From the NCBI RefSeq assembly GCF_000497045.1, contig NW_015961981.1, positions 971,843 to 1,035,842 of the forward strand: 64,000 nucleotides of DNA. Direction: 5' to 3'. The notes below the pieces were generated by a model. It searched no databases. It was not told where the DNA came from and saw only the letters and a program-made list of their open reading frames with translations. Below are positions 19,221 through 30,873 of this stretch, piece after piece (the stretch's first letter is position 1; each line of letters starts with the position of its first letter). A program made the translations under genes and the position numbers. Origin of the DNA: Kalmanozyma brasiliensis GHG001. Lineage: Eukaryota; Basidiomycota; Ustilaginomycetes; Ustilaginales.

Positions 19221-20792
19221 TGTGTAAGAGGGCCGGCTAGGGCTTTGGGATTTGTGCGGTGGGGGCCGATACTGGTATTGGGTGTTGTTATCGAGTCGGC
19301 GATCTTCTCTCAGGAGGATGATGACAGTGTCGAGGATCGAGTGCGGACAGGAGTGATAGGAACTAAGAGTGGGGATGGTGGACGATCAGGTCGGGAAGGA
19401 TGAGGTCGCTGCGACTCCACTTCGACGCTTTGGTGTTGCAGCCAAATCGAAAAAATTTCGGTAGCAAGCAGCGCAAAACTCTTTTCTTCCAGCTTTGCAT
19501 GCCCGACTTCCTTGGGTTGGCGAATTTGTTCGTGGCAGGAGTTGCTCAAGTCTAACACTCGTTTGATTTTTGTCGCCGCTGCCTCTGGGCTTTGACTGCC
19601 TGCAAGGTTAGGCTCTTGAAGCCACATCTCGATTCAAGGTTGATTGTGCTCGATTGACTTTCAGGAATGCCTAGAAGGCGAAATCGAGGCTCGACCAAAA
19701 GTGTCGATAGGCGTCGAAACCATCCTTTCGCGCACGTCCGGCTGGTCAAGCCGTCGATGACTGAGCTTGCAAAGCCAGGATTGAGCTTGAGAGGCGCTGC
19801 TGAGGCCAAGATGCTCGTGAAAGCACGGCCTGCAGAAGACGACTGTCCACGATGGATCGCAGAACGCCCAAGAACATGGCTTAATGAAGAAGGACGAGGC
19901 TCGAGCGAAGCTGCATGGTCGGGCCCGCGTTTGCCTGTCAACGGACCCTTGCGCCTGTCTGTGCGTTGAAATGAAATTAAGGTTTCGAGAAGCGCAGCTC
20001 ACTTCTACAGCATTGCAGGCTGTCAAGGGAGGCGGGATCGTGCGAATGGCCAAGAGGAAGAGTTGCTGAGGCCGCAGTGTGTCGCTCAACCACAATGGCT
20101 TCGACGGTGCCTGTCGTTCACATGCCCTGCCGCTGACGAAGCCCTTTGACAGGTCGGCCTGGGAAGACACGCTCGAGAAGAATTGCCGCCAGAACTCCGC
20201 TCGAATGTGTTAGCCGAGCGAAGGCGCTTCTTCCCACGGGACCCTTTCACTCGGGTCGTTCTTGGATGCTCACCCGTTCACGCCTTCGGTCTTCTTGGCT
20301 ATCGCCTACCACGAAGCCACTGCCATCCTGCAAGTCTGCTGTTCTCACGCTGTACCGACAGTTGTGGCGCTTGACTTGCCGGCGCTCACCACCATCTGTC
20401 GGGTCATCCGACGCCGGCGAGCTGGGACTACCCTCGAGCTGAGCAGCCGCAAGACGGGCCGGCCGCTTTAGCATTCTGGCTAACCACCGGGCCTTCCGCC
20501 AGTCAACCTACCTCACTTCAGTCACAACCATCTTGTGAGTGGAAGTCTTCCGAGGAAGCCTCACTACAGGTTGACCCAGCCTCGGGCCGTTCTGTTCTCT
20601 CTTCCTCTTTGTCACATCGACCGCCTTCAGCTCAGTCGCTGCGCCATCGACTCTCTGTGATTGTGACTGGCCTCGCAATCGATCAAGCGGTCTGCTCAGC
20701 TACAAAAGGGAGTCACACGGATCCCGCCTCCTTCGACGTTTCCGCCATCACAAAAGACTAGCATCCGCCATCTCTCGACCCATTCCGTCGCG
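19221..20792. other. Long divergent intergenic region
   Basis: 1.57 kb between the AC40 (-) and lipase (+) starts. It includes an RRPE-like element at 19449-19460. Overlapping frames of 100-170 codons occur on both strands at 19660-20440, none with recognisable motifs. On the lipase side a TACAAAAG at about 20701-20708 lies some 85 bp before the ATG and might serve as a weak TATA element. Confidence 0.4.
19449..19460 (-). promoter_or_regulatory. RRPE-like element upstream of AC40
   Basis: The + strand reads GAAAAAATTTCG. RRPE (consensus close to TGAAAAATTTT) marks ribosome-biogenesis and RNA polymerase I/III genes in ascomycete yeasts, where Stb3 binds it. The position upstream of a Pol I/III subunit fits. 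Function in this fungus is inference. Confidence 0.35.
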
Positions 20793-22697
20793 ATGGCGCC
20801 TAACGTGTCTCCACCTTCGACCGACGTCCGCAAGCGTGCTGTGACCGACTCGCAGCCCCTCATCGGGCCCGGTCACGCCGACAAGCACAACGAGCTTTGC
20901 GAGAAGCTTCGAAAGAAGCAGGTCAACGAAGTTGCTCACGTCTCCGAGAGCGGCACCGGCATCCTTGGCTGGTTTTCTGCCACCGTCTCCGACCTCTTCT
21001 ACTACCTCTTTGTCTGGTTTCCTCGAACGTGGTGGTATACGCTCACCAGCCTGCCTCAGCTCGTGCTGGACCCAATCGGCTTTGCGACCGCCTTCACTTT
21101 TGCATTCCTGAGCACATTTGTTCTCCTCGGTGGCCTCATTGGAAGGTGAGTGCGGATCAGATCATTAAATGATGAGGCGCTACCCGCATCGCGGTTCCTC
21201 GCGCCTTCCCCACGGGTCTTGATAGATGACACCCTTCCACTTGCTACCACTTCTCGCTTCCTCATCCGACAGCGCGATTTGGCGTCTGCCCTATGTTCAG
21301 TCCATCTGGAAGCCGATCTCGATTCGAAAGAACATCGGCCTCGGCAACCTGGGTAAGTCTGGTGTGCCTGCAGCCTTCTTTCTCATAGCCGGAGGCTTAC
21401 GATCGAAACCTTGCCCCTCGCAGCATACCCTCTCATCTTCGAGTTCGGCGCCAATCCGCAGAACAAGCAAATCCGCGATGCGGCCTTCACTGTCATGTCG
21501 GATCCCACGGGCACATTCGCCCAGCCTTCGACGGCCGAGGAGCGCAACTTTGACCTCGAGGTCTCGAAGCTCCTCATGATGCTCTCTGCACTCGTCTACG
21601 AGCGTGACGTCGGTGAATACCACAAAGCTGCCTGCTCTGCTCACTACTCGAAGAAAGCCAGGAAACAATTTATGTGCGGTCGTGACGACCTCACCGACGC
21701 CGGCAGAGACCTTCGCAAAAAGCTCGACATTGCCGACCGCAAGATCAACCAGGTCGCCAACGAGTGGGGTCTTCACTATGCGAGCGTCTCTGAGCTTGGC
21801 ACCAACACCTCGCCTCTCTGCGGTGCCTTCTGGAACCCAGACTTCAACTTCATTATCCTCGCCTTCAAGGGCACCAACCCGGTCGAGTTCAAGGAGTGGG
21901 CCGTCGACCTCACATTTGACTACACGGACGGTCGTGCCTGGCTGCCCGGCTACACCAAGGTGCACGCTGGCTTCTACAATCAGCTCTTCCCGCAGCAGCT
22001 CAACCATGCCACCGGTGCCTTCCCGTACACCGAGATCCGCACTGCCATCAACGACATTGCCAAGCAGATCCGAGCCACTTCGTACAGCGACCATGTCAAC
22101 CTGTTCGTCACGGGACACAGTCTCGGAGCTGCGCTCGCCTGCGTGTTCTATTCTCGTGCCATTGCTTCCCCCAAGGACTTTGGCCAGACGGAAGACGGCG
22201 GCAACCAGGTCTTTGTTCGCGACGCTTACTGCTTCGGCACTCCCATCATCGGTGACCCTGACTGCGTGTCGGCTTTCAACCAGGCCTGTCACGACAGGGA
22301 CCTCGATCACCCTCAAGCACTCTGGCGCGTCACCAACCGTCGCGATGCTGTTGCGACCATGCTTCCGGATGCCGGCGACAATAGCGCTCTGAAGCACATC
22401 AGCCCCACGAGCCAGCTTCACTTTGCCCACGTCGGTCAGGAGGTCCAGCTCGGCAACAATGTCCACAGGGTCTACACGGGTCCGGGCACTCTGCTCCCGA
22501 CGCAGACGCCCGTCAACATCATCACGCACCTTCCGCACGGAGGCGCAGGACCCGAGGTGATGCTGCCGCCCTACTTTTGGCTGCTGGAGCGCATCCCGCT
22601 GGTACATCGCTTTGTCGCCCACCTCCCCTCGTCGTACTGGGACCGCCTCACCAAGGTGCATGCCGAGAGCGAGATCGAATACGCTCGCTGGCATTGA
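20793..22697 (+). CDS. Membrane-anchored class 3 lipase, three exons
   Basis: Exons by splice sites and frame: 20793-21145, 21273-21352, 21424-22697, with introns starting GTGAGT and GTAAGT and ending in CAG; the joined protein is about 568 residues. The N-terminal part has aromatic, hydrophobic stretches (about residues 55-115) that look like one or two membrane segments. The C-terminal part is an alpha/beta lipase: FNFIILAFKGTNPVEFKEW, the nucleophile elbow VTGHSLGAALA with Ser near residue 376, then FGTPIIGDPD, and a late His region around HFAHVG. Fungal class 3 lipases act on tri- or diacylglycerols or phospholipids; the substrate here is unknown. A membrane anchor argues for action at an internal membrane rather than secretion. 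Confidence 0.88.
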
Positions 22698-23040
22698 TCC
22701 AGGGCTCGTTCGACGAGTCATGCTCAGTCGTGCACGTCTTTGAATCCCCGTCCCTGTCTGTCTCGCATTGTTGTCTTTTGCAATTGATCGTTGTTGTCTC
22801 GAAACTGAGTCGACAGTCTGTTGTCGCGCTGATCCGTGAGAGACGTGGCCATCGGTCTGAAGGAGAGCTTGCTCAATTTGCCGTCGTGAGACTCGCTGCC
22901 TGACTACCCTCTCGACACGAGCTCGCGAGGACAAAGCACACACGCCAGGGTTTCATCAGCGAGGAACATTGATACGCGATGTCATTATTAATCTAGGCTG
23001 TGTACAAAAGCGAAGGGGGGAAACCAAGCGTGCATGAGAT
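22698..23040. other. Convergent 3' region
   Basis: 343 bp between the lipase stop and the MFS transporter stop. It includes an AT-rich patch near 22979-22998 (TTATTAATCTA), a reasonable 3'-end region for either gene. No gene is seen. Confidence 0.45.
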
Positions 23041-24969
23041 CTAAGCCGAGCTGTTTTGCTTCTCGTCCGTCTTGCTGTCGCCGCCGGCGGTGGGGTCGAT
23101 CGCGTACTTGGACTTGGACCTGAGCCAGGGGCCGTACTTCCAGAGCAACAGGGGGATGGGGCCCATGACGACTGAGATGCAGCCGATGAGGGTGCTTCCC
23201 CAAGCGACGGGGAATGCCGCGGGCCCGTTTGCCTGGAGGTTGTTGAACATGGCCCTTGCGACCAGTGGGAGAGCAGCGCCGATGCTTGCTCTGAAAAAGT
23301 CGTTACCCGCGTAGACACTGGCGATGTATTCCGGGTAGCAATCGCCCAGATACGCCAACCCCGACTGGAACAGCAGGAAGGTTCCCACGCTGAAGAAGCT
23401 GGAGAGGATGATGGGGACGATCCAGTGGATGCTCGCATTAGCTGTCCAGCCGAAACCGAACATGCACAGCGGGATGGCCCACGCACCCACGATGGCCGGC
23501 TCGAGCCATTTCTCCGGTGCCACCTTGCCGTTCTGACGATCAAACGTCGGGCCGTACGAATAACGGTGCCAGAGGACGAAGAAGAAGTAGGTGATGATCG
23601 CACCCACAAAGATGCCCATAAAGGCCAGACCGAGTTCGCCGTAGTTGAAGCCGTAGGTCTGGACGAACACGATCGGGAAGGCCTCTAGCCAGAGATAGAG
23701 GATACCGTACACGAGACCGATGTGGAAGTTGATACCCAGCACGATGGGCTCGGTGAAAGACAGCAGGAAGGGACGGACGAAAGTCATCAGCGCCAACTCC
23801 TTGCCCGTGAGCGTGGCGGAAAAGATCTCGCCCTTGGAGCGGAGGTGTGGGTTGCCCGTGTGTTTGCGCAGTCTCTGGGCGCGACGGTAGAGGATGTTGC
23901 TGGACGATGTTTCGGGCAGGGTGACGATGAGGATGATGAGGGTGAAGCCGGAGAGCATGAGCAAGGGCCAGATGGTCCACCTCCAGCCCTCTGCGCCGAA
24001 GCTCTGCGCTGCAAATCCACCGATCAGAGGACCGAGAACGGGACCGCAAACTGCAGAGAGACCCCATACGCCGAGCGCAAGAGGTCGGTTTCGTGCGCCG
24101 TACAGATCACCAATGCTCGCACCGCCCGTTGCCAGCGGTGGAGAGCCGAACAGACCCGCGAGGAAACGCAGGATCATAAACCCTGCAATGTTGGTCGCCA
24201 ACGCGGTCGGGATTTGCAACACCACGAACAGGAACAGCGTCACCAAGTATGGCATGCTCCGTCCGATAGCAGGGATCTCCGAAATACTGCTCAAACCCAC
24301 CATCGGACCAAGCCCATATCCTGCCACAAAGAGCGACAATCCAAGCGTAGCGGGGACGACGCCAACCCCAAAGTAGTTGGCCAGCAGCTCGACACCGGGC
24401 GTGTAGATTGCCGAGCCCATGTAGACCGAGAAGGTGAGCAGACACAGGAGCGCCGTGACAAAATTCTTGCGTGGATTGGACCAGTTCTGCGGGTTGTCCG
24501 GGTCGGAGGGGCCGTTCCAGTCGATCAGGTACGGATCGGTGTCGTCCTCCATGTTGTCCGGGGGCGTTTCTCGGTTCGACTTGTCGCCATCCTCAGCGGA
24601 GGAGGAGTTGCCTGTCTTGGGCGTCTTGGGCGTCTGGCTGCCCACGTGGGTCGTCTCGGAGCCGGGCGAAGTGGACGAGCCAGAGAGCCTCGAATCGTGC
24701 GACCCCGTCCTGTTGGTCGAAGCGTGCTTGCTCTTGTACCCAGGCAGATACTCTTCGGGCGGAACAAAGTCCGCTCGCTCTTCGGGGAAGGGAAGAACTT
24801 TGCCCTTGGAGAGCTTGTTGATCATTCCACCCCAGAGAGTGTCCTGGTACCAGGGGAGAGGGTAGGGTCGAGCATGGTGCGGCTTGGGTCGGTGGGCGGG
24901 CTCGTTGGGGTTCGGCTGATGGTGCAGGTTGGGCGCGTTGCCGTGGTCATTACCGTAGTCGACCAGCAT
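23041..24969 (-). CDS. MFS drug:H+ antiporter, DHA1 type (FLR1/CAF5-like)
   Basis: 642 residues, intronless. A hydrophilic N-terminal tail of about 160 residues includes WYQDTLWGGMINKLSKGK and VPPEEYLPGY, common in fungal Flr1/Caf5 transporters. Then LIDWNGPSDPDNPQNWS leads into 12 predicted spans. Span 4-5 motifs include FMILRFLAGLFGSPPLATGG and LAVWG-like ALGVWGLSAVCGPVLGPLIGG, the antiporter motif of DHA1 proteins. Such proteins export xenobiotics or polyamines across the plasma membrane; the substrate cannot be read from sequence. A TATA element on the minus strand lies at 25062-25067, 93 bp before the ATG, suiting an inducible gene. Confidence 0.92.
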   Translation of the reverse strand: MLVDYGNDHGNAPNLHHQPNPNEPAHRPKPHHARPYPLPWYQDTLWGGMINKLSKGKVLPFPEERADFVPPEEYLPGYKSKHASTNRTGSHDSRLSGSSTSPGSETTHVGSQTPKTPKTGNSSSAEDGDKSNRETPPDNMEDDTDPYLIDWNGPSDPDNPQNWSNPRKNFVTALLCLLTFSVYMGSAIYTPGVELLANYFGVGVVPATLGLSLFVAGYGLGPMVGLSSISEIPAIGRSMPYLVTLFLFVVLQIPTALATNIAGFMILRFLAGLFGSPPLATGGASIGDLYGARNRPLALGVWGLSAVCGPVLGPLIGGFAAQSFGAEGWRWTIWPLLMLSGFTLIILIVTLPETSSSNILYRRAQRLRKHTGNPHLRSKGEIFSATLTGKELALMTFVRPFLLSFTEPIVLGINFHIGLVYGILYLWLEAFPIVFVQTYGFNYGELGLAFMGIFVGAIITYFFFVLWHRYSYGPTFDRQNGKVAPEKWLEPAIVGAWAIPLCMFGFGWTANASIHWIVPIILSSFFSVGTFLLFQSGLAYLGDCYPEYIASVYAGNDFFRASIGAALPLVARAMFNNLQANGPAAFPVAWGSTLIGCISVVMGPIPLLLWKYGPWLRSKSKYAIDPTAGGDSKTDEKQNSSA

Positions 24970-26648
24970 GATTGGCGCAGGTGTTCGCTTGCTGGATGGG
25001 CCGATGGGAGGTTGGAGGGTGGATGGTGAACAATGGGATTGGTTTCCAAAGGCATGGCTCCTTTATACACGTTCAAACTCATCGAAGGCAGACCCGTCAT
25101 CGAAAAGCAGGAGCGACCAAAAAGAACGCTTCGCTTACGCAGATCGCAAACAGACACTTCCGTAGCGGATGACAGATCTGTCATACATGCAAGATGCGCA
25201 CAACGCAGTGGAGCGAATGCACTGCGCGAGAGATGGGACATTGAATGACGGGGTCCGGGAAGACCGCGGCGAGATTTTGTGTGCATCGACATCGGAGAAT
25301 AGGACACTTTTCATCTTCTCAGGCGCAGCGAGCGAGGGTAAGCGGAATGTGCGCATGTCAAACAGAGGAGCCCCCGGGACGCAGATCCCGCGGTGCGGCA
25401 GTACATGAAGAGACCCTAGGCAAAGGGTCGAGTATATCGTGCTCGCCAGAAGCGTGCTCAAGATCCAGCCAGCGCTACGTCACTAGAAATTTCTCGCTCT
25501 CCTTGACGTGAGGGCAGTTTGGTTGTGGTGTGGTAAGCCTGCGTGCGGCTGTTTTTGACAGCTGCAGAGCACGACCGGAAACCGCGCGGCATTTTGCATT
25601 TCCGTCGCTCAGCCGCGCACAACGTCATTGCCTTGCCAGAATCGATCATGCGCCAAGGCAGCAGCGTCGGTCAATTCTCATTCCTGCCTCGATTGGATAA
25701 GCTCAATCTTTTGACTGATTCCACGTGAGGGAGATGACGCCTTGCCAGTCACGCTCAGCTGTGGATGCGTGCGCCCGGGGTTAAAGCGGCGGGCTGACGA
25801 GCGGAGAACCGGAACGCCGGGTCGACCATCTCACTGTGATCCACGGAATGCCCACGGATAACAAGGGGGGCGCCCTCGCTGAGACCGTGGTTGGTCTTGG
25901 CAATGCTATGTGCGCGCAGTCAGCTTTTCCTGTCCAGCCTTCTTCAATGTTTAGTGAGCACATTCCCGGCTTCGCAGCCAGGAATCTGAGAGATGCACTG
26001 GAGGATGACCTTCCTTTTATGGCGATTTCTTACGAGGACGCGGCCCCACTGAGCAAAGTGGAACCACTGTAGGCGAAGACAGTGGACCAACGATAGGCAG
26101 TCTCTACCAGCCAGTACTCGTGTGGTCGTACGCAACAGGAGCTCATCGTGACCGCAAGCCGATCTACTTTTAAGCCCCACATTTCAGGCCCCAATTCTTC
26201 ATAATATTTTTCGCTGAGTGACAACGCCAGAGGAAAGAAGCGGGCTGAGCTAGCCGCTGCTCACACCAACAGCTCACGGTGAAAAGTCTCACAGCGTGTC
26301 TGCACCAGGCGGGCTCTTGCCAGCACACACTTCATCGCACACGCGCGCGCTCACAGACTTGGATGAAGTCGAGCAGACAACGATGTCATTGACAGAGGAT
26401 CGAGTTCGAGACAGCGTAGGATCGCTTTCGACCGCCTCACTTGCCTGTCGCCATCTCAAAGCCTTGAAGAAGCTCCTCTGCACCACAGAATCAAACAAAG
26501 ACACACCGGGTGTCAGTCACATGTCAAACGACGTTTTGTATTGCATGACAAACAGACACAAAGCGGATCAAAGTCCGTTCGCGAAGCGTAGGCAGCAAGG
26601 AAGGATCGGGGCGAAGAAGCAGGCTGTATAGCTCATACTCTTACTTAC
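24970..26648. other. Intergenic region, MFS promoter and GAPDH 3' end
   Basis: 1.68 kb. The left end is the MFS transporter promoter, and the right end must contain the GAPDH 3'UTR. Frames of up to 110 codons are present but lack motifs. The length upstream of a transporter gene leaves room for regulatory sites. I see no tRNA or repeat. Confidence 0.45.
25062..25067 (-). promoter_or_regulatory. TATA box of MFS transporter gene
   Basis: The minus strand reads GTGTATAAAGG, 93 bp upstream of the start codon at 24969. Sequence and spacing suit a core promoter. Confidence 0.5.
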
Positions 26649-27990
<1,342 letters not shown>

Positions 27991-29402
27991 TGTGATTAGT
28001 GTTTTGGGGTTGGATACGAAAGGAGAAGATTCGATGGTGGAGCGGAAGGAAGAAGACGATGGTGACGAGAGAGGTTTTGATCCACTCGCTAAAGAAGTGC
28101 AGCGCAGGAGGCAGCGATCCATGCGTTGAGCTCAACACCCTTTGCGGTGCAGTCAGCTGGCCCGTGAATAATCGATTTGCTCCGTGGTGCTGCTCAGAAG
28201 CTTTGCAGCGAAGGAAGCCCTTGGAAAATCGAGCCCTCTTGGTCTGAGCGTCCAACTGGACGGCTCTATCCGTTTTGAATTCCGAATCGGGCTGATGTAT
28301 TTGGCATTTGTATTCATCTGCGCACGCATCTCAAGATGTGGAGTCTTGCTCACTTTTTTTCGTTGCTCTCCCTTATCACTGCGTTGATCTCGCTGTTTCC
28401 TCGGTCAGACTTTTTCTTGCTATCAGTGACTTTGCAGATCTGATCTGTTGAGCGGGCCGCAGCTGCTGACTCGACTTCTCGTCGCCGGCCGAGTGAGCGA
28501 GGAGGACGCTAGACAAAGATCGACAGACGTCAACGGACGGAACAGGCAGGATCGACGGATTGCCAATACAACTTTGCTGACTGGCAGCAATACCGCATCA
28601 CTGTGCTGTACAAGTCCGTCTTCTCCACACACGAGTGACCGGCTTCTCTCGCTCGCTGCCTGCCGTGGCACCGAATGGCGGGTGAAAGTGGGAGCGGCAG
28701 TGGGGCGCTCTGCGGGGGCGGAGGCTTGCGGATGCGGTTTCGTGAAAGGATCTTTCCGAGACCGGGTCAAGCGCATTTCACGGATCTTGCCCATGGCCCT
28801 TCGCAGCGATCGACGCCGGCAGTAGCGGCAAGTGAGCAACTCCTAGCCGTCCTTTGCACCCTGTGTAGACTAGATGGTTCATGCACACCGTCTGAACCCT
28901 GCAGCTCGCTCATCGCCATGACCAATTCGAACGAAACACTCGGAAGACTGCGGAGACCATTGCGACTCGTATGCGGAAGGAAGCGGCTTTGCTTTCCAGT
29001 CGCTTTCCCCTTACTCAGGCCGACTTGCCTTAACGGTCTAACAACACCGATCAAAAATCGCCGATTTAGCATATAACCCTTTTAGATAGCGATCAGCTTC
29101 TTGGCAGCCCGCTTGTTCCTGGTCCCGCTCGTGCCTGGAGGTTCACCCGAAGACTCGGATATGGCGTGCTCAGCACAGGTCAATTATTGCATTGCCGCCA
29201 TATACCCCACACTTTTGGCCGGTTCCTTGCAACGGCGGGTCAATCAGCTGTCGAAGAGTCAGCTGTCGACGGTCGGCTAAATCGGATCATGAGCTCGAGC
29301 AGGTGGGACCTTGTCCTCTTGGCGAACTTATAAACTTGACCCTCGGACGGCTCTTCCTGCTGAACGACAACGTGCCTCCGTCAACAAGCTGAGATCGACG
29401 CG
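27991..29402. promoter_or_regulatory. Divergent promoter region, GAPDH and TauD-like gene
   Basis: 1.41 kb between divergent starts. The GAPDH side has a CT-rich leader on its coding strand (about 28000-28060). The other side has TATAAA at 29329-29334, 74 bp before the TauD-like ATG. Frames of about 130 codons at 28420-28840 lack motifs. Confidence 0.5.
29329..29334 (+). promoter_or_regulatory. TATA box of TauD-like gene
   Basis: TATAAA 74 bp upstream of the ATG at 29403, a typical core-promoter position. Confidence 0.55.
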
Positions 29403-30761
29403 ATGGCACCCGTCGCTGTGACCAACGATTCCACTCTGGTGCCGACCGCGAAGCAAGTCGCCTCGTCGTCGGCTGTGGAGGCTGCAGGAGACACCGCCTT
29501 TGTCGAAGCCTCGCACCCCTACCAACGTCGACTCAAGCTGACCGAGAGCAACCCCAACGAGCCCGAGGTCACGTTCCCGCTCATCCTTAAGCCAACCCAC
29601 GCCTCCGACCTGACCACCTCGCAGCTGGTCGAAGCCGTCAAGCCGCTGGCTCCCACGCCCTCCTCCAGCTACACGCTCTCCCCGCTGCAGCAGCTGATGG
29701 ACGCCCATGGCGGCGCAGTCCACTTCAAGTCCCTTCCCATCCGCACCGCCGACGACTTTAGCCGCTTCATGCATGCCCTCGCTGGCAACGCGTCTTCCCC
29801 CAACACCTGGCAGTATCACGTGGATAAAGGCCTCATGGTCATCCGGCACGCGATGGCGCCCAATGTAGCCACCGCCAACGAGGGCCCACCGCATCAATCC
29901 ATTGGCTCGCACAACGAGTACGGTCTCTCGACACACTATCCCTCGGTCATTGCCTTCTGCTGCCTCTCCCCACCCGACACCGGGGGTCAGACGCCGATCG
30001 TGAACAGCATCGCGCTGTACGACCGGCTGAAGGCGACCGTGCCGACGTATGTGGAGAAGATCCAAAGGCGCGGTTTGACGTTTGTCATCCACCACCCCGT
30101 CGCCAAGGTCAAGGATAGTGTTCAGGGTAATAGTTTGTATAACGCCGACTCGTTCGGACCGACACCCGACGAGAAGGTGGATCTGGACAGCTTGAGCGAG
30201 GAGCAAAAGCGGGCGTTGGTGGAAGAACACATCCTCGATCTGGCGCGCGAAGGTGGGTGGGGCAGTCCCGATGATGGACAGCAAGGCGGCAAGCTGGGTG
30301 CGTGGCACGAACGAGGTTTCTCATGGACCTGGCTCCCCGATGGATCCATCAACGTCTTTCAGCGTGTTCCCGGCATTCGCATCCATCCAACGCTGGGTAA
30401 GCCTGCCTACTTCAACAATGTCGGCAACCGATACTCGTATTCTAAGGAGCATGGGTGTTTGCAGCCCCCACACTACTCGGAGGTCAAAAAGGATTTCTTC
30501 CCCCCACCGTCGTTCCCACTGCCACTGGAGGATGAGAGTGGGGCGGAGGACGAGCCGATCCCGCTGGACGAGATGGAGGAGGCGCTGCGCTGGACCGAGA
30601 AGCTCCAGGCTCATGTCGAGTGGGAGTTGGGAGATGTGCTGGTGATTGACAATCTCGCTGTTCAGCATGCAAGGACACCGTGGACGGGACCGAGGAAGCT
30701 CGTGGCCAGTCTTTGGGATCAGCCTTCGTACCTCGCAAAGCACGCGCCCGTCCGAACTTGA
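29403..30761 (+). CDS. TauD/TfdA-family Fe(II)/2-oxoglutarate dioxygenase
   Basis: 452 residues, intronless. The facial triad is recognisable: His and Glu in IGSHNEYG, and the distal His in VQHARTPWTGPRKLVASLW, whose Arg would bind 2-oxoglutarate. The flanking SVIAFCCLSPPDTGGQTPIVNS is the usual TauD strand pattern. It resembles the plant and fungal clavaminate-synthase-like branch more than bacterial taurine dioxygenases, as the protein is longer and has an insert of acidic residues before the distal His. The reaction would be hydroxylation of a small acid or sulfonate; the substrate is unknown. No targeting signal is seen. Confidence 0.88.
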   Translation: MAPVAVTNDSTLVPTAKQVASSSAVEAAGDTAFVEASHPYQRRLKLTESNPNEPEVTFPLILKPTHASDLTTSQLVEAVKPLAPTPSSSYTLSPLQQLMDAHGGAVHFKSLPIRTADDFSRFMHALAGNASSPNTWQYHVDKGLMVIRHAMAPNVATANEGPPHQSIGSHNEYGLSTHYPSVIAFCCLSPPDTGGQTPIVNSIALYDRLKATVPTYVEKIQRRGLTFVIHHPVAKVKDSVQGNSLYNADSFGPTPDEKVDLDSLSEEQKRALVEEHILDLAREGGWGSPDDGQQGGKLGAWHERGFSWTWLPDGSINVFQRVPGIRIHPTLGKPAYFNNVGNRYSYSKEHGCLQPPHYSEVKKDFFPPPSFPLPLEDESGAEDEPIPLDEMEEALRWTEKLQAHVEWELGDVLVIDNLAVQHARTPWTGPRKLVASLWDQPSYLAKHAPVRT

Positions 30762-30873
30762 GCTCTCACAGTCGTTCAATGTCACATTCTCAGCGTGCTG
30801 CTTCATGCTTTCGAGTGATGTAGAATTACAACGTGAGAAATCCGGTCTATGTGGTTTGCGATGGGTGTGGCCT

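Noticed and set aside
21297..22943. 548-codon minus frame opposite the class 3 lipase
   Set aside because: Antisense to the lipase catalytic domain; composition is the complement of coding sequence.
23722..25029. 435-codon + frame opposite the MFS transporter
   Set aside because: Mirror of a membrane protein gene, with an unnatural Arg/Gln/Gly-rich composition.
29084..29165. Coding-like C-terminal tail on the minus strand (ending KRAAKKLIAI)
   Set aside because: Only about 26 codons are open, with a stop just upstream; any further exons would overlap the TauD-like promoter.
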